In this document: piece by piece, positions 18,064-26,649 of the stretch
Position numbering within the stretch: position 1 is the stretch's first letter
Layout: each line of letters opens with the position of its first letter
NCBI RefSeq assembly: GCF_030409605.1
Contig: NZ_JAUFQG010000004.1
Coordinates: 1,924,501 to 1,988,500, forward strand
Source: Simiduia curdlanivorans
Lineage (GTDB): Bacteria > Pseudomonadota > Gammaproteobacteria > Pseudomonadales > Cellvibrionaceae
Direction: 5' to 3'
Length of the DNA: 64,000 nucleotides
Program-made: the position numbers and the translations under genes
The notes under the pieces: model-generated
The model's database searches: none
Told to the model about the DNA's origin: nothing
What the model saw: the letters and a program-made list of their open reading frames with translations, nothing else

Positions 18064-18099
18064 CATAAAAAAAGAGGCCGAAAGGCCTCTTTTTTTATG
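18064..18099. terminator. Bidirectional rho-independent terminator
   Basis: A perfect 16-bp inverted repeat with a GAAA loop, containing AAAAAAAGAGGCC and its complement. It gives a GC-rich stem with a seven-T run on either strand. It starts immediately after the nhaA stop and ends 14 nt from the aminotransferase stop, so it serves both convergent genes. Confidence 0.95.
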
Positions 18100-18113
18100 T
18101 CGCGGTTAATCGA

Positions 18114-19385
18114 TTAGGCGAGCTGTTGGCGCACCGCCACTAATTTTACACAGGTAACGAAGACTTCCATGGCGCCAATAACTTCCTGCACTGTTGGCAC
18201 AGACGGTGCGATGCGAATATTGCAATCTTGCGGGTCTTTACCGTAGGGAAAGGTGGCGCCAGCTGGGGTAAGTTTGACACCGGCCTCAGCCGCCAAGCGA
18301 ACCACTTCTTTAGCGCAGTTGGGTCGCGTATCAAAGGCGACAAAATAGCCACCGGCTGGTTTTTCCCAAGTACCTAAATCGGTGCCGGTAAAGGCCTCGT
18401 CTAAGGCTTTTAGTACGGCGTCGAAACGCGGTTGCAAAATGCTGGCATGTTTTTTCATGTGTTGGTTGAGGGCATCGATATCAGGCAGCAAGCGCATGTG
18501 GCGCAGTTGATTGACTTTATCGGGGCCGATGCTTTGAGCATTGAGGAACTTTCGGAAACCTTTTAAGTTGGCTTCGCTCATGGCCACGAAGGCGACACCG
18601 GCGCCGGCATGGGTAATCTTTGAGGTGGAGGCAAATTGCAGCACAGAGTCTTCCGTGCCGTGGGCGCGGCAAAATTCCATGATGTTCGCGAGAGGCAAGG
18701 CAGCGCCCAAATCATGCACGGCGTAGGCGTTGTCCCAGAAAACGCGGAAGCCACTACCGGCAATTTTTCCCAGTTTGGCAATGCGCTCAACCACGTCGTC
18801 GCTATAAATGACGCCGGTTGGGTTTGAATATTTAGGCACACACCAGATGCCCTTAATGCTGCTATCGGCTTGCACCAAGGCTTCAACTTGGTCCATGTCG
18901 GGGCCGTTTGCGTTCATAGCGACAGGGATCATGTCGATGTTCAGCTGTTCGCAGAGGGTGAAATGGCGGTCGTAACCCGGTACTGGGCAGATAAACTTCA
19001 TGCGTCCGGCCTTAGACCAGGCACCTTCCGCGCTGGTAAAGCCGAATTCAACGGCGGTCAGTAAGCACTGAAACATTAAGGTCAGGCTGGAGTTGCCCTG
19101 AGCCAGCACTTCTGCCGGTTTCACACCAAAGATGTGCGCGCCTAGCTCGCGCGCTTCGGGCAGGCCGTCTAAGCCGCCGTAGTTACGGGTGTCGGTGCCG
19201 TCGAGACTCTTGTAGTTTCCTTTCAGAATGCCGTCGAGTTCGTCGGATAAGCTCAGTTGTTCGCTGGAGGGCTTGCCGCGTGTGAGGTCTAGGCTCAGCT
19301 TCTGGGCAACAATCGCGTCGTACTCGGCGCTGAGTTGTTGTTCCCACTGGCGTAATTGGTCATTGCTTGCGTTGTTTAAGTTCAC
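18114..19385 (-). CDS. PLP-dependent aminotransferase (MocR-type, aspartate aminotransferase-like)
   Basis: A 423-residue fold-type I aminotransferase of the family often labelled Aminotran_MocR, which includes actinobacterial aspartate aminotransferases. The PLP-binding lysine is K256 in STSKITHAGAG. D218 and Y221 in FWDNAYAVHD contact the cofactor ring. CVPKYSNPTG (182-191) is the usual loop before them. There is no DNA-binding domain, so this is an enzyme and not a MocR regulator. Substrate is probably aspartate/2-oxoglutarate, but this is inferred from family. It shares the terminator with convergent nhaA. Confidence 0.88.
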   Translation of the reverse strand: MNLNNASNDQLRQWEQQLSAEYDAIVAQKLSLDLTRGKPSSEQLSLSDELDGILKGNYKSLDGTDTRNYGGLDGLPEARELGAHIFGVKPAEVLAQGNSSLTLMFQCLLTAVEFGFTSAEGAWSKAGRMKFICPVPGYDRHFTLCEQLNIDMIPVAMNANGPDMDQVEALVQADSSIKGIWCVPKYSNPTGVIYSDDVVERIAKLGKIAGSGFRVFWDNAYAVHDLGAALPLANIMEFCRAHGTEDSVLQFASTSKITHAGAGVAFVAMSEANLKGFRKFLNAQSIGPDKVNQLRHMRLLPDIDALNQHMKKHASILQPRFDAVLKALDEAFTGTDLGTWEKPAGGYFVAFDTRPNCAKEVVRLAAEAGVKLTPAGATFPYGKDPQDCNIRIAPSVPTVQEVIGAMEVFVTCVKLVAVRQQLA

Positions 19386-19628
19386 TTTAGGCCTCGGTTT
19401 GTAATACGGCTACAAAAAACGGGCGGGATTATAAACGGCTTTCGCGCAACTTTTAATCGATTTTATTACTTGGGGCGCAATAATTTGATGGGGAGACCCG
19501 TCGCTTGTGGTTGGCGCCTGACTGTGGCTAGAAATCCAGTATTTGCGCAAGGTCTGTTGTTTTTACGACTCGCTAGGGGTTGAATCAATGCTTGTCGGCG
19601 CGAGAATTTGCAAGCGGTCTTAATACCG

Positions 19629-20267
19629 CTAACTTGATTGCGGCTTTGGCGGGTAGAAATGTAAAAACATATCGACGGATTTCTCTAGGTATTGATCGAT
19701 CGCGTCCAGACAATCTTGATTGGGAAGCCCCAGCAACGCCTTAAAATGCGCACTGCCTTTCAATATACAGAGTAATTGATCCGCAGCTATGGCGATGTTA
19801 TCGCACTGAATATTGCCGAGTCGGTTTTGTTTGGTCAGATAATTTTGCAAGGAAGACTCTACTTGTGCCGGCCCGGCGGAGAAAAACATGTCTGAAATTT
19901 CTGGGTGTAACTCGGCGTTTGTAGCGCAGAGTCGACACAGCTGAATCGCTTCGCGGCTCAGGATCAACTCCTGGAAATGATGAGCAAAGGCCATTAAAAC
20001 GGTTTTGACCGGTAGCGTGTCGACAAAGATATCTTCATTCAGGGCACTCGCTATACAGCGATTTTCGATACAGAACTTGAACAAGTCATCTTTGGTACCA
20101 AAGTGGCTGTACACCGTTTGTTTAGAGACGCCTGCAGTCTCGGCTACCTGGTCCATACTGGTGCTGAGGAAGCCTTGTTCGGTGAATAGATGGCTAGCAG
20201 CGTCGATAATCTGCTGGCGCTTCTCTTCGCTGCGGCCGCGGGTTTTGTTTTTTGTCGTGTCGTTCAT
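19629..20267 (-). CDS. TetR/AcrR-family transcriptional regulator
   Basis: A 212-residue repressor with an N-terminal helix-turn-helix (about residues 16-62, including STSMDQVAETAGVSKQTVYSHFGTKDDLF) and a variable ligand-binding C-terminal domain. It is divergent from the RND efflux pair, with 153 bp between the two starts. That interval is packed with repeated GTCTA half-sites, so it most likely controls both itself and the pump. Ligand is unknown. Confidence 0.93.
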   Translation of the reverse strand: MNDTTKNKTRGRSEEKRQQIIDAASHLFTEQGFLSTSMDQVAETAGVSKQTVYSHFGTKDDLFKFCIENRCIASALNEDIFVDTLPVKTVLMAFAHHFQELILSREAIQLCRLCATNAELHPEISDMFFSAGPAQVESSLQNYLTKQNRLGNIQCDNIAIAADQLLCILKGSAHFKALLGLPNQDCLDAIDQYLEKSVDMFLHFYPPKPQSS

Positions 20268-20274
20268 CGCGCTA

Positions 20275-20353
20275 GTCTAACTGAAAAAATAGTCTAAAAA
20301 CAAACTAGACGGCTCAGTCTATTTTGTCTATTCTAGACTCGACCGTCTAGTTT
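20275..20353. promoter_or_regulatory. Repeated half-site operator between tetR and the RND operon
   Basis: Seven copies of GTCTA or its complement TAGAC occur in 79 bp: 20275-20279, 20292-20296, 20306-20310, 20317-20321, 20326-20330, 20334-20338 and 20345-20349. The outermost pair forms a perfect 11-bp inverted repeat, AAACTAGACGG (20302-20312) with CCGTCTAGTTT (20343-20353). An inner pair AGTCTA/TAGACT nests inside it. Weak promoter-like boxes overlap the sites on both strands (TTGTCT-18 nt-TAGTTT rightward, TTGTTT-18 nt-TAGACT leftward). This arrangement fits a TetR operator, though binding is inferred. Confidence 0.75.
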
Positions 20354-20420
20354 AGCTTTAAGCCGGTTTGCCCGTGAGGCGAAATAGACAAATCACCCCT
20401 ATCAACGATTGAGGTTTTCC

Positions 20421-21614
20421 GTGTTCCAGGTCAACGATTCAAACGGCTTAATGTCCGGATGGCTAAGGTTTCTGCGCCGTTACTGGGTGTTTGCGCCAGT
20501 GTTAATATTGGCCCTCGCGCTTTGGATGTCCTCACTATTGCGTCAGCCCAATGCGGCGGAAGTAGAAAAACATCGGCTGCACGCCGCGGGCCAAGTGCTG
20601 CAAGAGCAGGCCAGTTATAACATCGAGCGACGCTTTGCCGGCCGCGTTGCCGCCAGCCAAGACGCGGACGTGGGCTTCGAGTTGGCGGGGCGGGTCTCGC
20701 AGTTGTTGGTCAACGATGGCGACAGGGTGCAGGCCGGCCAAGTGCTGGCCAAGCTGGATACAGAATTGCTGGTGGCCGAGCGGGCACAACTGTTAGCGCA
20801 ACTCGACGACACCAAAGCGAGGCAGTTATTAAACAGCGCTAACATCAAGCGCCATCAATCCTTACAGGCCAGTGGCTTTGCTTCGCAGCAGCGTTTAGAC
20901 GAGCTGGAAACCGAACAAAAAACCTTAACCGCGAGCTTAGATGCCTTGCGCGCCAACCTCGATAGCGTCGACAGCCGTTTGCGCAAGGCCAACCTGAAGG
21001 CGCCCTACAGCGGCGTTGTGGCGCGTCGATTTGTCGATCAAGGCATGGTGGTCAACGCCGGCAGCCCAGTGCTGCGCTTGCAGGAGTCTGGCGCCATGGA
21101 AGCGGCTATTGGTGTACCTGTGACCTTTGCCTTGAATTTGTCTGCCGGGCAGTTAGTGCCTTTGTCCCTGCGCGGCAAAACGCTCGAGGCGCGTATTATC
21201 ACCGTGGGCTCAGATGTGAGCCCAGTCACCAACACCGTTAATGTTCGCTTGTTGCTGCCGCAAAATACTTTGGCTTTCAATGGCGATTTAATCCAGTTGA
21301 TAATGACCGAACCCGTGCAGAAAACTGGATTTTGGATTGCTGCCGATGCCATAACTGATGGTGTCAGAGGTCGTTGGACTGTGTATGTTTTGGTAAAAGA
21401 TACCGATGATATGTATCGTGTCGAGGCAAGGGATATTCAGATTGAGCACACCCTTGGCGATCGTATGTTTGCTTCAGGCGCCTTGAGCGACGGCGAGTTA
21501 ATTGTTGCCAATGGCGTGCACCGCGTAGTGCCCGGGCAGCAAGTTCACCTTTCGCTCATGCCTGCGGCTGATGATGGGAGCGCCACCTCGGTGGTGTCGG
21601 AGGGGCAGCCATAA
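20421..21614 (+). CDS. RND efflux periplasmic adaptor subunit (HlyD/AcrA type)
   Basis: A membrane-fusion protein that bridges the inner-membrane RND pump and an outer-membrane channel. I place the start at GTG 20421, preceded by GAGGT (20413-20417), giving 397 residues. The frame is open from TTG 20409. A single N-terminal membrane anchor (YWVFAPVLILALALWMSSLL) replaces the lipobox found in AcrA. A lipoyl-like half-motif lies at about residues 65-105, followed by a coiled-coil hairpin (about 105-175), the second lipoyl half (LKAPYSGVVARRFVDQGMVV) and a beta-barrel. Its stop overlaps the pump start by one base. Confidence 0.92.
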   Translation: MFQVNDSNGLMSGWLRFLRRYWVFAPVLILALALWMSSLLRQPNAAEVEKHRLHAAGQVLQEQASYNIERRFAGRVAASQDADVGFELAGRVSQLLVNDGDRVQAGQVLAKLDTELLVAERAQLLAQLDDTKARQLLNSANIKRHQSLQASGFASQQRLDELETEQKTLTASLDALRANLDSVDSRLRKANLKAPYSGVVARRFVDQGMVVNAGSPVLRLQESGAMEAAIGVPVTFALNLSAGQLVPLSLRGKTLEARIITVGSDVSPVTNTVNVRLLLPQNTLAFNGDLIQLIMTEPVQKTGFWIAADAITDGVRGRWTVYVLVKDTDDMYRVEARDIQIEHTLGDRMFASGALSDGELIVANGVHRVVPGQQVHLSLMPAADDGSATSVVSEGQP

Positions 21615-24600
21615 TGGTGCGGGCATTTGTTGAAAACCCGCGCTTAGTCATCTTAGTTATCGCGGTGTTACTGGTTGGCGGCTTGGCGGCGGTAAATTCG
21701 TTGCCGCTGTCAGAAGACCCTTACATCACGGGGCGACACGCGACCATTCTCACGCCTTTCCCTGGTGCCAGTGCCGAGCGCGTCGAAGTCTTGGTGACGG
21801 AAAAAATTGAAAATAAAGTCCGCGAATTAGCTGAACTGGAGCTGGTGACATCCGTTTCTAAAGCGGGCCTGTCGACGCTTGTGATCGAATTGAAAGGCAG
21901 TATTCCGCCTGAAGACGTACCCGGCCTTTGGTCGCGCACCCGGGCGCTGATCGACGAAGTGCAAACGCAAATGCCCGAGGGCGTGTTGCCAACGCGCATG
22001 TTAGATAATCGCTCCCATGCATTCACGCGCATTTTAGCCTTGCAGTGGCAGGGTAAAGGCGAGCCCGACATGGCGATTCTGGCGCGCTACGCGCAAGAGC
22101 TAGAAAGCCGACTGCGAGGTTTGGCCGGCTCCTGGCGGGTCGAAAAATTCGGCGCGGCAGAGGAAGAGATTCAGGTGGCTATCGATAGTCACCGCGTTGC
22201 AAGTTTGGGGCTAACGGCGGCTGATATCGGTCGCGCCATCAGTCGCGCCGATAGTAAAGTGGCGGCGGGTGAGCTAAGTTCCGGCAACTTGTCTGTAGCT
22301 GTTGAAGTGCGAGGCGAGATCGACAGCGTTGAGCGTGTGCGCCAAGTGCCGCTGCAGTCACCCGCTTATGGCAGCCTTGTAGTTGGCGATATTGCGCACG
22401 TTTATCGGGCTGAGAAGACACCCCAAGATAGCCTCGCCATTGTGCACGGCGAGCGCGCGGTGGTGGTGTCGGTGTCCATGTTGGCGGATCAGCGCATCGA
22501 TCGCTGGAGTGAAAAAGTGGATCAGCGCCTGCAAGACTTTGAGGCCATATTGCCGGCCAATGTGCAGTTGCAAACCTTGTTTGATCAGCGCGGTTATACC
22601 GAGACCCGGCTAAGCGATTTGATGGGTAATGTGGTTCTGGGTTTTTGCTTGATTTTGTTGGTGCTGTTTTTTACCTTGGGTTGGCGCTCTGCCATCATCG
22701 TCGCTTTGGCGCTGCCTTTAACGGCGATGTTTACCCTCGCCGTGATGAAGTTTTACGGCTTGCCGATTCATCAAATGTCTGTCACTGGCCTGATCGTTGC
22801 GCTCGGTATTATGGTCGACAATGCCATTGTGATGGTGGATTCCATTGCTCGCGAACGTCAGGCCGGGCACGCCCGCACTGAGGCGGTTTTGCGTTCAGTG
22901 CGCCACCTTTGGTTGCCGCTGTTGGGTTCGACCCTGACCACAATTTTGGCTTTTATGCCGATCGTGTTAATGCCCGGGCCCGCGGGAGAGTTTGTTGGCG
23001 GCATTGCGTTGTCGGTAATTTTTTCTTTAATTGGCTCCTGGATAATCTCCCACACCTTAATTGCCGGTTTAGCCGGGCGCTGGTTGCCGCAAGAGCAAAA
23101 AAGTTTGCGTTGGTTTGAGTGCGGTATTTCCGGCACCAAGTTCAGCGCAAAAGCTGAGCAAATGATTTCCGCCGCTATGCGTAGACCTTTGGCAACCTTG
23201 GTCGCTGTGGCTAGTTTACCGCTCTTGGGTTTTGTTGCGGCCGGGCATTTGACCGAGCAGTTTTTCCCAGCGTCCGATCGCGATATGTTTCACATCGAGG
23301 TCTATCTACCCGAGCAAGCGACCATCAATGCGACACGCCACGTGGTTGCTAACATTTCTGACTATTTGGCTGCCGAAGTGCCGGAAATTGAAGAGGCGCA
23401 TTGGTTTATCGGCAGTGCCGCTCCGGCCTTTTACTACAACTTGATGTTTGGTCGCGATGGTTCTGCTAACTATGCACAAGCGATGGTGAAAACGGCGCAC
23501 TTTTCGGTCGCTAATAAGCTTATTCCGAACTTGCAGAAACAATTAGATAAGCACTTTCCGAGCGCACAGATTTTAGTGCGTAAACTTGAGCAGGGGCCGC
23601 CTTTTGAGGCGCCGGTGGAAGTGCGTTTATTTGGCCCGAGTCTCGATGTGCTTAAAGCCAAAGGCGATGAGGTGCGAGCGGCCATGGTTGCCGTGCCAGC
23701 GGTGACACATTCGCGCGCATCCTTAGCGGCAGCAGTGCCAAAACTTTGGTTGGCCGTGGATGAGGATGTGGCCAAGCGCGCACAATTGCAGTTGGTGGAC
23801 CTGTCACAGCAAATGCAAAATTCTCTCGATGGCATGGTGGGCGGGTCGCTTATCGAAGGCACAACAGAAGTGCCTGTAAGGGTGCGATTACAGGCCAGCC
23901 AACGGGTTGATTTGGATGTGTTGCAGCAGTTTCAATTTGTCGCCGCAGTGGATGCCGATGATCGCGCTGTGCCTTTGACGTCTATCGCGGGGCTCGATTT
24001 AGAGCCAGCTCAAGCGACCATTACCCGGCGCGATGGCGAGCGAGTTAATACCTTGCAAGCGTTTATTCGCGACGGTGTGCTACCGGCCGCGGTACTAACC
24101 CAGTTGCAAGCGCAGCTCGATGCGCAAGGCTTTCACTTGCCGCCTGGTTATCGATTAGCCTTTGGTGGCGAGAGTGCCGAACGGGATGAGGCTGTGCATG
24201 ACTTGATGGGGTCGGTAGGCCTTATTTTAACCTTGCTGGTGTTGGTGGTGGTGCTAAGCTTCAACTCGTTTCGGCTCAGTGCCATTATCTTTGCGGTGGC
24301 CTTTCAGTCGATTGGATTGGGGCTGCTTTGTGTTTACCTATTTAACTACCCCTTTGGTTTCACTGTCATCATCGGCTTGCTCGGTTTAATGGGGCTGGCG
24401 ATCAATGCCGCTATTGTTATTTTGGCTGAGCTTAAGTCGGATGCTAATTCGGTGCGTGGCGATGAGGCCGATATTGTTGCTGGTGTTATGCGCTGTGGTA
24501 GACACATTGTATCCACAACAATTACCACCGTTGGCGGCTTTTTACCCTTAATTTTAGCCGGTGGTGGCTTCTGGCCTCCCTTTGCTATCGCGATTGCGGG

Positions 24601-24709
24601 CGGCACCGTGTTGACTACGCTATTATCTTTTTTGTTTGTGCCCGCGGCGTTTGTGCTGTTTGCGCGCACCCGCGCCTTCGATCAGGCCGCAGACCAAGCC
24701 TTGGCTTAG
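21614..24709 (+). CDS. RND efflux permease
   Basis: A 1031-residue inner-membrane pump of the resistance-nodulation-division superfamily, with twelve expected membrane helices and two large periplasmic loops. Export is normally driven by the proton gradient. The TM4 motif reads VDNAIVMVD, so D402 matches AcrB D407 but the second Asp (AcrB D408) is N403. In TM10, GLAINAAIVI places I930 where AcrB has K940. The TM11 arginine (RHIVSTT) seems kept. These by-eye alignments suggest a subfamily with a modified proton relay. No outer-membrane channel gene follows, so it would use one encoded elsewhere. Confidence 0.92.
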   Translation: MVRAFVENPRLVILVIAVLLVGGLAAVNSLPLSEDPYITGRHATILTPFPGASAERVEVLVTEKIENKVRELAELELVTSVSKAGLSTLVIELKGSIPPEDVPGLWSRTRALIDEVQTQMPEGVLPTRMLDNRSHAFTRILALQWQGKGEPDMAILARYAQELESRLRGLAGSWRVEKFGAAEEEIQVAIDSHRVASLGLTAADIGRAISRADSKVAAGELSSGNLSVAVEVRGEIDSVERVRQVPLQSPAYGSLVVGDIAHVYRAEKTPQDSLAIVHGERAVVVSVSMLADQRIDRWSEKVDQRLQDFEAILPANVQLQTLFDQRGYTETRLSDLMGNVVLGFCLILLVLFFTLGWRSAIIVALALPLTAMFTLAVMKFYGLPIHQMSVTGLIVALGIMVDNAIVMVDSIARERQAGHARTEAVLRSVRHLWLPLLGSTLTTILAFMPIVLMPGPAGEFVGGIALSVIFSLIGSWIISHTLIAGLAGRWLPQEQKSLRWFECGISGTKFSAKAEQMISAAMRRPLATLVAVASLPLLGFVAAGHLTEQFFPASDRDMFHIEVYLPEQATINATRHVVANISDYLAAEVPEIEEAHWFIGSAAPAFYYNLMFGRDGSANYAQAMVKTAHFSVANKLIPNLQKQLDKHFPSAQILVRKLEQGPPFEAPVEVRLFGPSLDVLKAKGDEVRAAMVAVPAVTHSRASLAAAVPKLWLAVDEDVAKRAQLQLVDLSQQMQNSLDGMVGGSLIEGTTEVPVRVRLQASQRVDLDVLQQFQFVAAVDADDRAVPLTSIAGLDLEPAQATITRRDGERVNTLQAFIRDGVLPAAVLTQLQAQLDAQGFHLPPGYRLAFGGESAERDEAVHDLMGSVGLILTLLVLVVVLSFNSFRLSAIIFAVAFQSIGLGLLCVYLFNYPFGFTVIIGLLGLMGLAINAAIVILAELKSDANSVRGDEADIVAGVMRCGRHIVSTTITTVGGFLPLILAGGGFWPPFAIAIAGGTVLTTLLSFLFVPAAFVLFARTRAFDQAADQALA

Positions 24710-24765
24710 GCTTAATCGCCAGTCAATTATAGAATGCGCTAATACGGCAACTAAGAGGAAAAATA

Positions 24766-25071
24766 ATGACTAAACAATTTGAAAGTTTCGCGCAATTTTA
24801 CCCCTTCTACTTGGCGGAGCACGCCAACGTCACTTGTCGGCGCTTACATTTTATCGGCTCAACCTTGGCGCTTATTTTGGCTGCGCTAGCCCTATATTCC
24901 AGTAACTACTTGTGGTTTTTGGTTGCTGTTATTCAGGGTTACGCCTGGGCTTGGGTTGGCCACTTTTTCTTCGAAAAGAATAAACCAGCGACTTTCCAGC
25001 ACCCGCTGTATAGTTTTATCGGCGATTGGGTGATGTATAAGGATATGGCGACAGGGAAAATTGCGTTTTAG
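24766..25071 (+). CDS. DUF962/Mpo1-like membrane protein
   Basis: A 101-residue protein with two hydrophobic segments (about residues 30-43 and 47-64). It carries the family pattern with His residues in EHANVTCRRLHFIG and in GHFFFEKNKPATFQHPLYSF. In yeast, the homologue Mpo1 is an Fe(II)-dependent dioxygenase in 2-hydroxy fatty-acid alpha-oxidation. Whether bacterial members do this is not known to me. An AGAGGAAAA ribosome-binding site precedes the ATG, and a terminator follows 16 nt after its stop. Confidence 0.85.
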   Translation: MTKQFESFAQFYPFYLAEHANVTCRRLHFIGSTLALILAALALYSSNYLWFLVAVIQGYAWAWVGHFFFEKNKPATFQHPLYSFIGDWVMYKDMATGKIAF

Positions 25072-25087
25072 ATTTTATCGTGCTCTT

Positions 25088-25110
25088 GCCCGGCTTGTCC
25101 GGGCTTTTTT
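25088..25110 (+). terminator. Rho-independent terminator after the DUF962 gene
   Basis: GCCCGG and CCGGGC form a 6-bp GC stem with a 5-nt loop, followed by six T residues. The T-run reaches into the stop codon of the convergent binding-protein gene. Confidence 0.85.
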
Positions 25111-25864
25111 ATTGATGTTTTTTATGGTGATCAATCAATTTTATAAAAGTACCGTCAATTCTCATCGCTTCAATATAGGCAGAAATTTCTTCCTCCCTGC
25201 TTATCAGTTTTGATTTTTTTGACAGGCCTATCACGTTTGAATCCTCGTCCCATGGCACAAAAAAATCGAGCAGCGCGATAGGTTCCTTCGATGTGTCGTG
25301 CTTGTTTTTTTCGCTTTGTAGAATATGCAAGGCAACCGTTTCATTTAACGCAAGAGCGTCTATCTGATTGGCCCTTAACTTTCGGATGCCGGCTTCCGGT
25401 GTGGATGAAGTTTCGATAAGCAAATCACTATTGCGAAAAAATTTTGGGTATAGAAAGCCTTTAATCAGACCCACTCTTAAGGGGAGTATATCCTTCTCTT
25501 CTTTTAGGCTGCCTAGCATTTTTGTTTGCACAATAAAGCGGGACGGTTCGGGGCTGGAATAGGGAAACATCGCTAGGTAATTCATTCTTTCTGGCGTTCG
25601 CAGCAAGCTCACTACAAAATCAACCAGCCCAGCTTCCGCCATGCGCATACAACGTATAAAAGGCGTGTTAGGCGTATAGTTGAGCGTGAACTGCATTTTT
25701 TCTGCAATTATTTCTAAGGCATCTACCATCGCACCCGTCGGTTTACCTTCGATAAAATAGGTAAATGGCGGGTAGTTGTCCATACATAAAGTAGCCTCTT
25801 GCTGTGCCTGTGCTGGGGTATGCTGGATAAAGATGCACAGCAGCAATGGTAGTACGACCTTCAT
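25109..25864 (-). CDS. Periplasmic solute-binding protein (family 3), solitary
   Basis: A 251-residue secreted protein. The signal peptide ends near AQA at residue 20. The mature part begins with TLCMDNYPPFTYFIEGKPTGAMVDALEIIAEKM, the usual first strand of family-3 amino-acid binding proteins. No permease or ATPase lies beside it, so it may feed a distant ABC transporter or act as a ligand sensor. Such orphan binding proteins are common in Pseudomonas and relatives. A 213-bp gap separates its start from the acetyltransferase gene. Confidence 0.85.
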   Translation of the reverse strand: MKVVLPLLLCIFIQHTPAQAQQEATLCMDNYPPFTYFIEGKPTGAMVDALEIIAEKMQFTLNYTPNTPFIRCMRMAEAGLVDFVVSLLRTPERMNYLAMFPYSSPEPSRFIVQTKMLGSLKEEKDILPLRVGLIKGFLYPKFFRNSDLLIETSSTPEAGIRKLRANQIDALALNETVALHILQSEKNKHDTSKEPIALLDFFVPWDEDSNVIGLSKKSKLISREEEISAYIEAMRIDGTFIKLIDHHKKHQ

Positions 25865-26077
25865 AGAGTAGTCTCTGTCCTATAACGCATATTGTGGGCG
25901 ACAAACGATGGTCTTCACTGCTCTAGGTATTAGCCCATTCACAATTACAGCTTGTGCTTGTCAATAGCATTCACAAGCTATTAGGTTAGCAAATAAATTT
26001 CGCGCTGTGGCCAAACTATGAAGATTGAGGGGCATGGGCGCGATATCGTCTAACTAGGTAGACTGCTGGTAGCTGAG

Positions 26078-26605
26078 ATGGCCGACTTAATAAAGACCTA
26101 TTATCTTGAAATGCTGGCGCCCAAACCTGCCCTCAAAGTTCCGTTTGGTCGCGTCGATATCAAACTTGAAGCCTTGCAGCATGCCGATGCTAGTATCAAT
26201 CAGCAGATGTATTTGGCGGTTGGAGGGGCATGGGGTTGGCGAGATAAAGCCGGTTGGCCACTTGCACGCTGGCAGGCCTATGTAGACGGCTTTGGCGATG
26301 CTGATACCTTGCCTGATACGCCAATAGAGCGAATCGAAACAACGGTGTTATGGTGGCGGAACGAGCCTGCAGGCTATTTTGAGTTGAGCTTCAAGGGCTC
26401 GGACGTGGAAATACGCTATTTTGGCTTGTTACCCCATGCCATAGGTCAGAAGTTAGGCGGTGCCTTGCTGAGCGCCGCGATTGAGCAGGCTTGGCAAATG
26501 GGAGCTCGACGGCTTTGGGTTCATACCTGCGACTTAGATCATGCTGCCGCGTTACCCAATTATCAGCGCTGTGGCTTCCAGCTTTACAAAACTATTACGG
26601 AGTGA
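26078..26605 (+). CDS. GNAT-family N-acetyltransferase
   Basis: A 175-residue cytoplasmic acetyltransferase. The acetyl-CoA pocket segment reads IRYFGLLPHAIGQKLGGALLSAAIEQAWQMGARRLWVHTCDLDH (about residues 113-155). This fits motif A of the GNAT fold, with a Q/RxxGxG/A-like loop as QKLGGA. The substrate is unknown. The start ATG at 26078 has only a weak ribosome-binding site. It is the first of three plus-strand genes that end with the M2 peptidase. Confidence 0.85.
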   Translation: MADLIKTYYLEMLAPKPALKVPFGRVDIKLEALQHADASINQQMYLAVGGAWGWRDKAGWPLARWQAYVDGFGDADTLPDTPIERIETTVLWWRNEPAGYFELSFKGSDVEIRYFGLLPHAIGQKLGGALLSAAIEQAWQMGARRLWVHTCDLDHAAALPNYQRCGFQLYKTITE

Positions 26606-26649
26606 TTTGTTTCACTTCTATAAAAACTACTCACTAAGAGGGGAGAGAG

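Noticed and set aside
21614..25071. Tripartite efflux operon including its outer-membrane channel
   Set aside because: No TolC/OprM-like gene follows the pump; the next gene is a 101-residue DUF962 protein.
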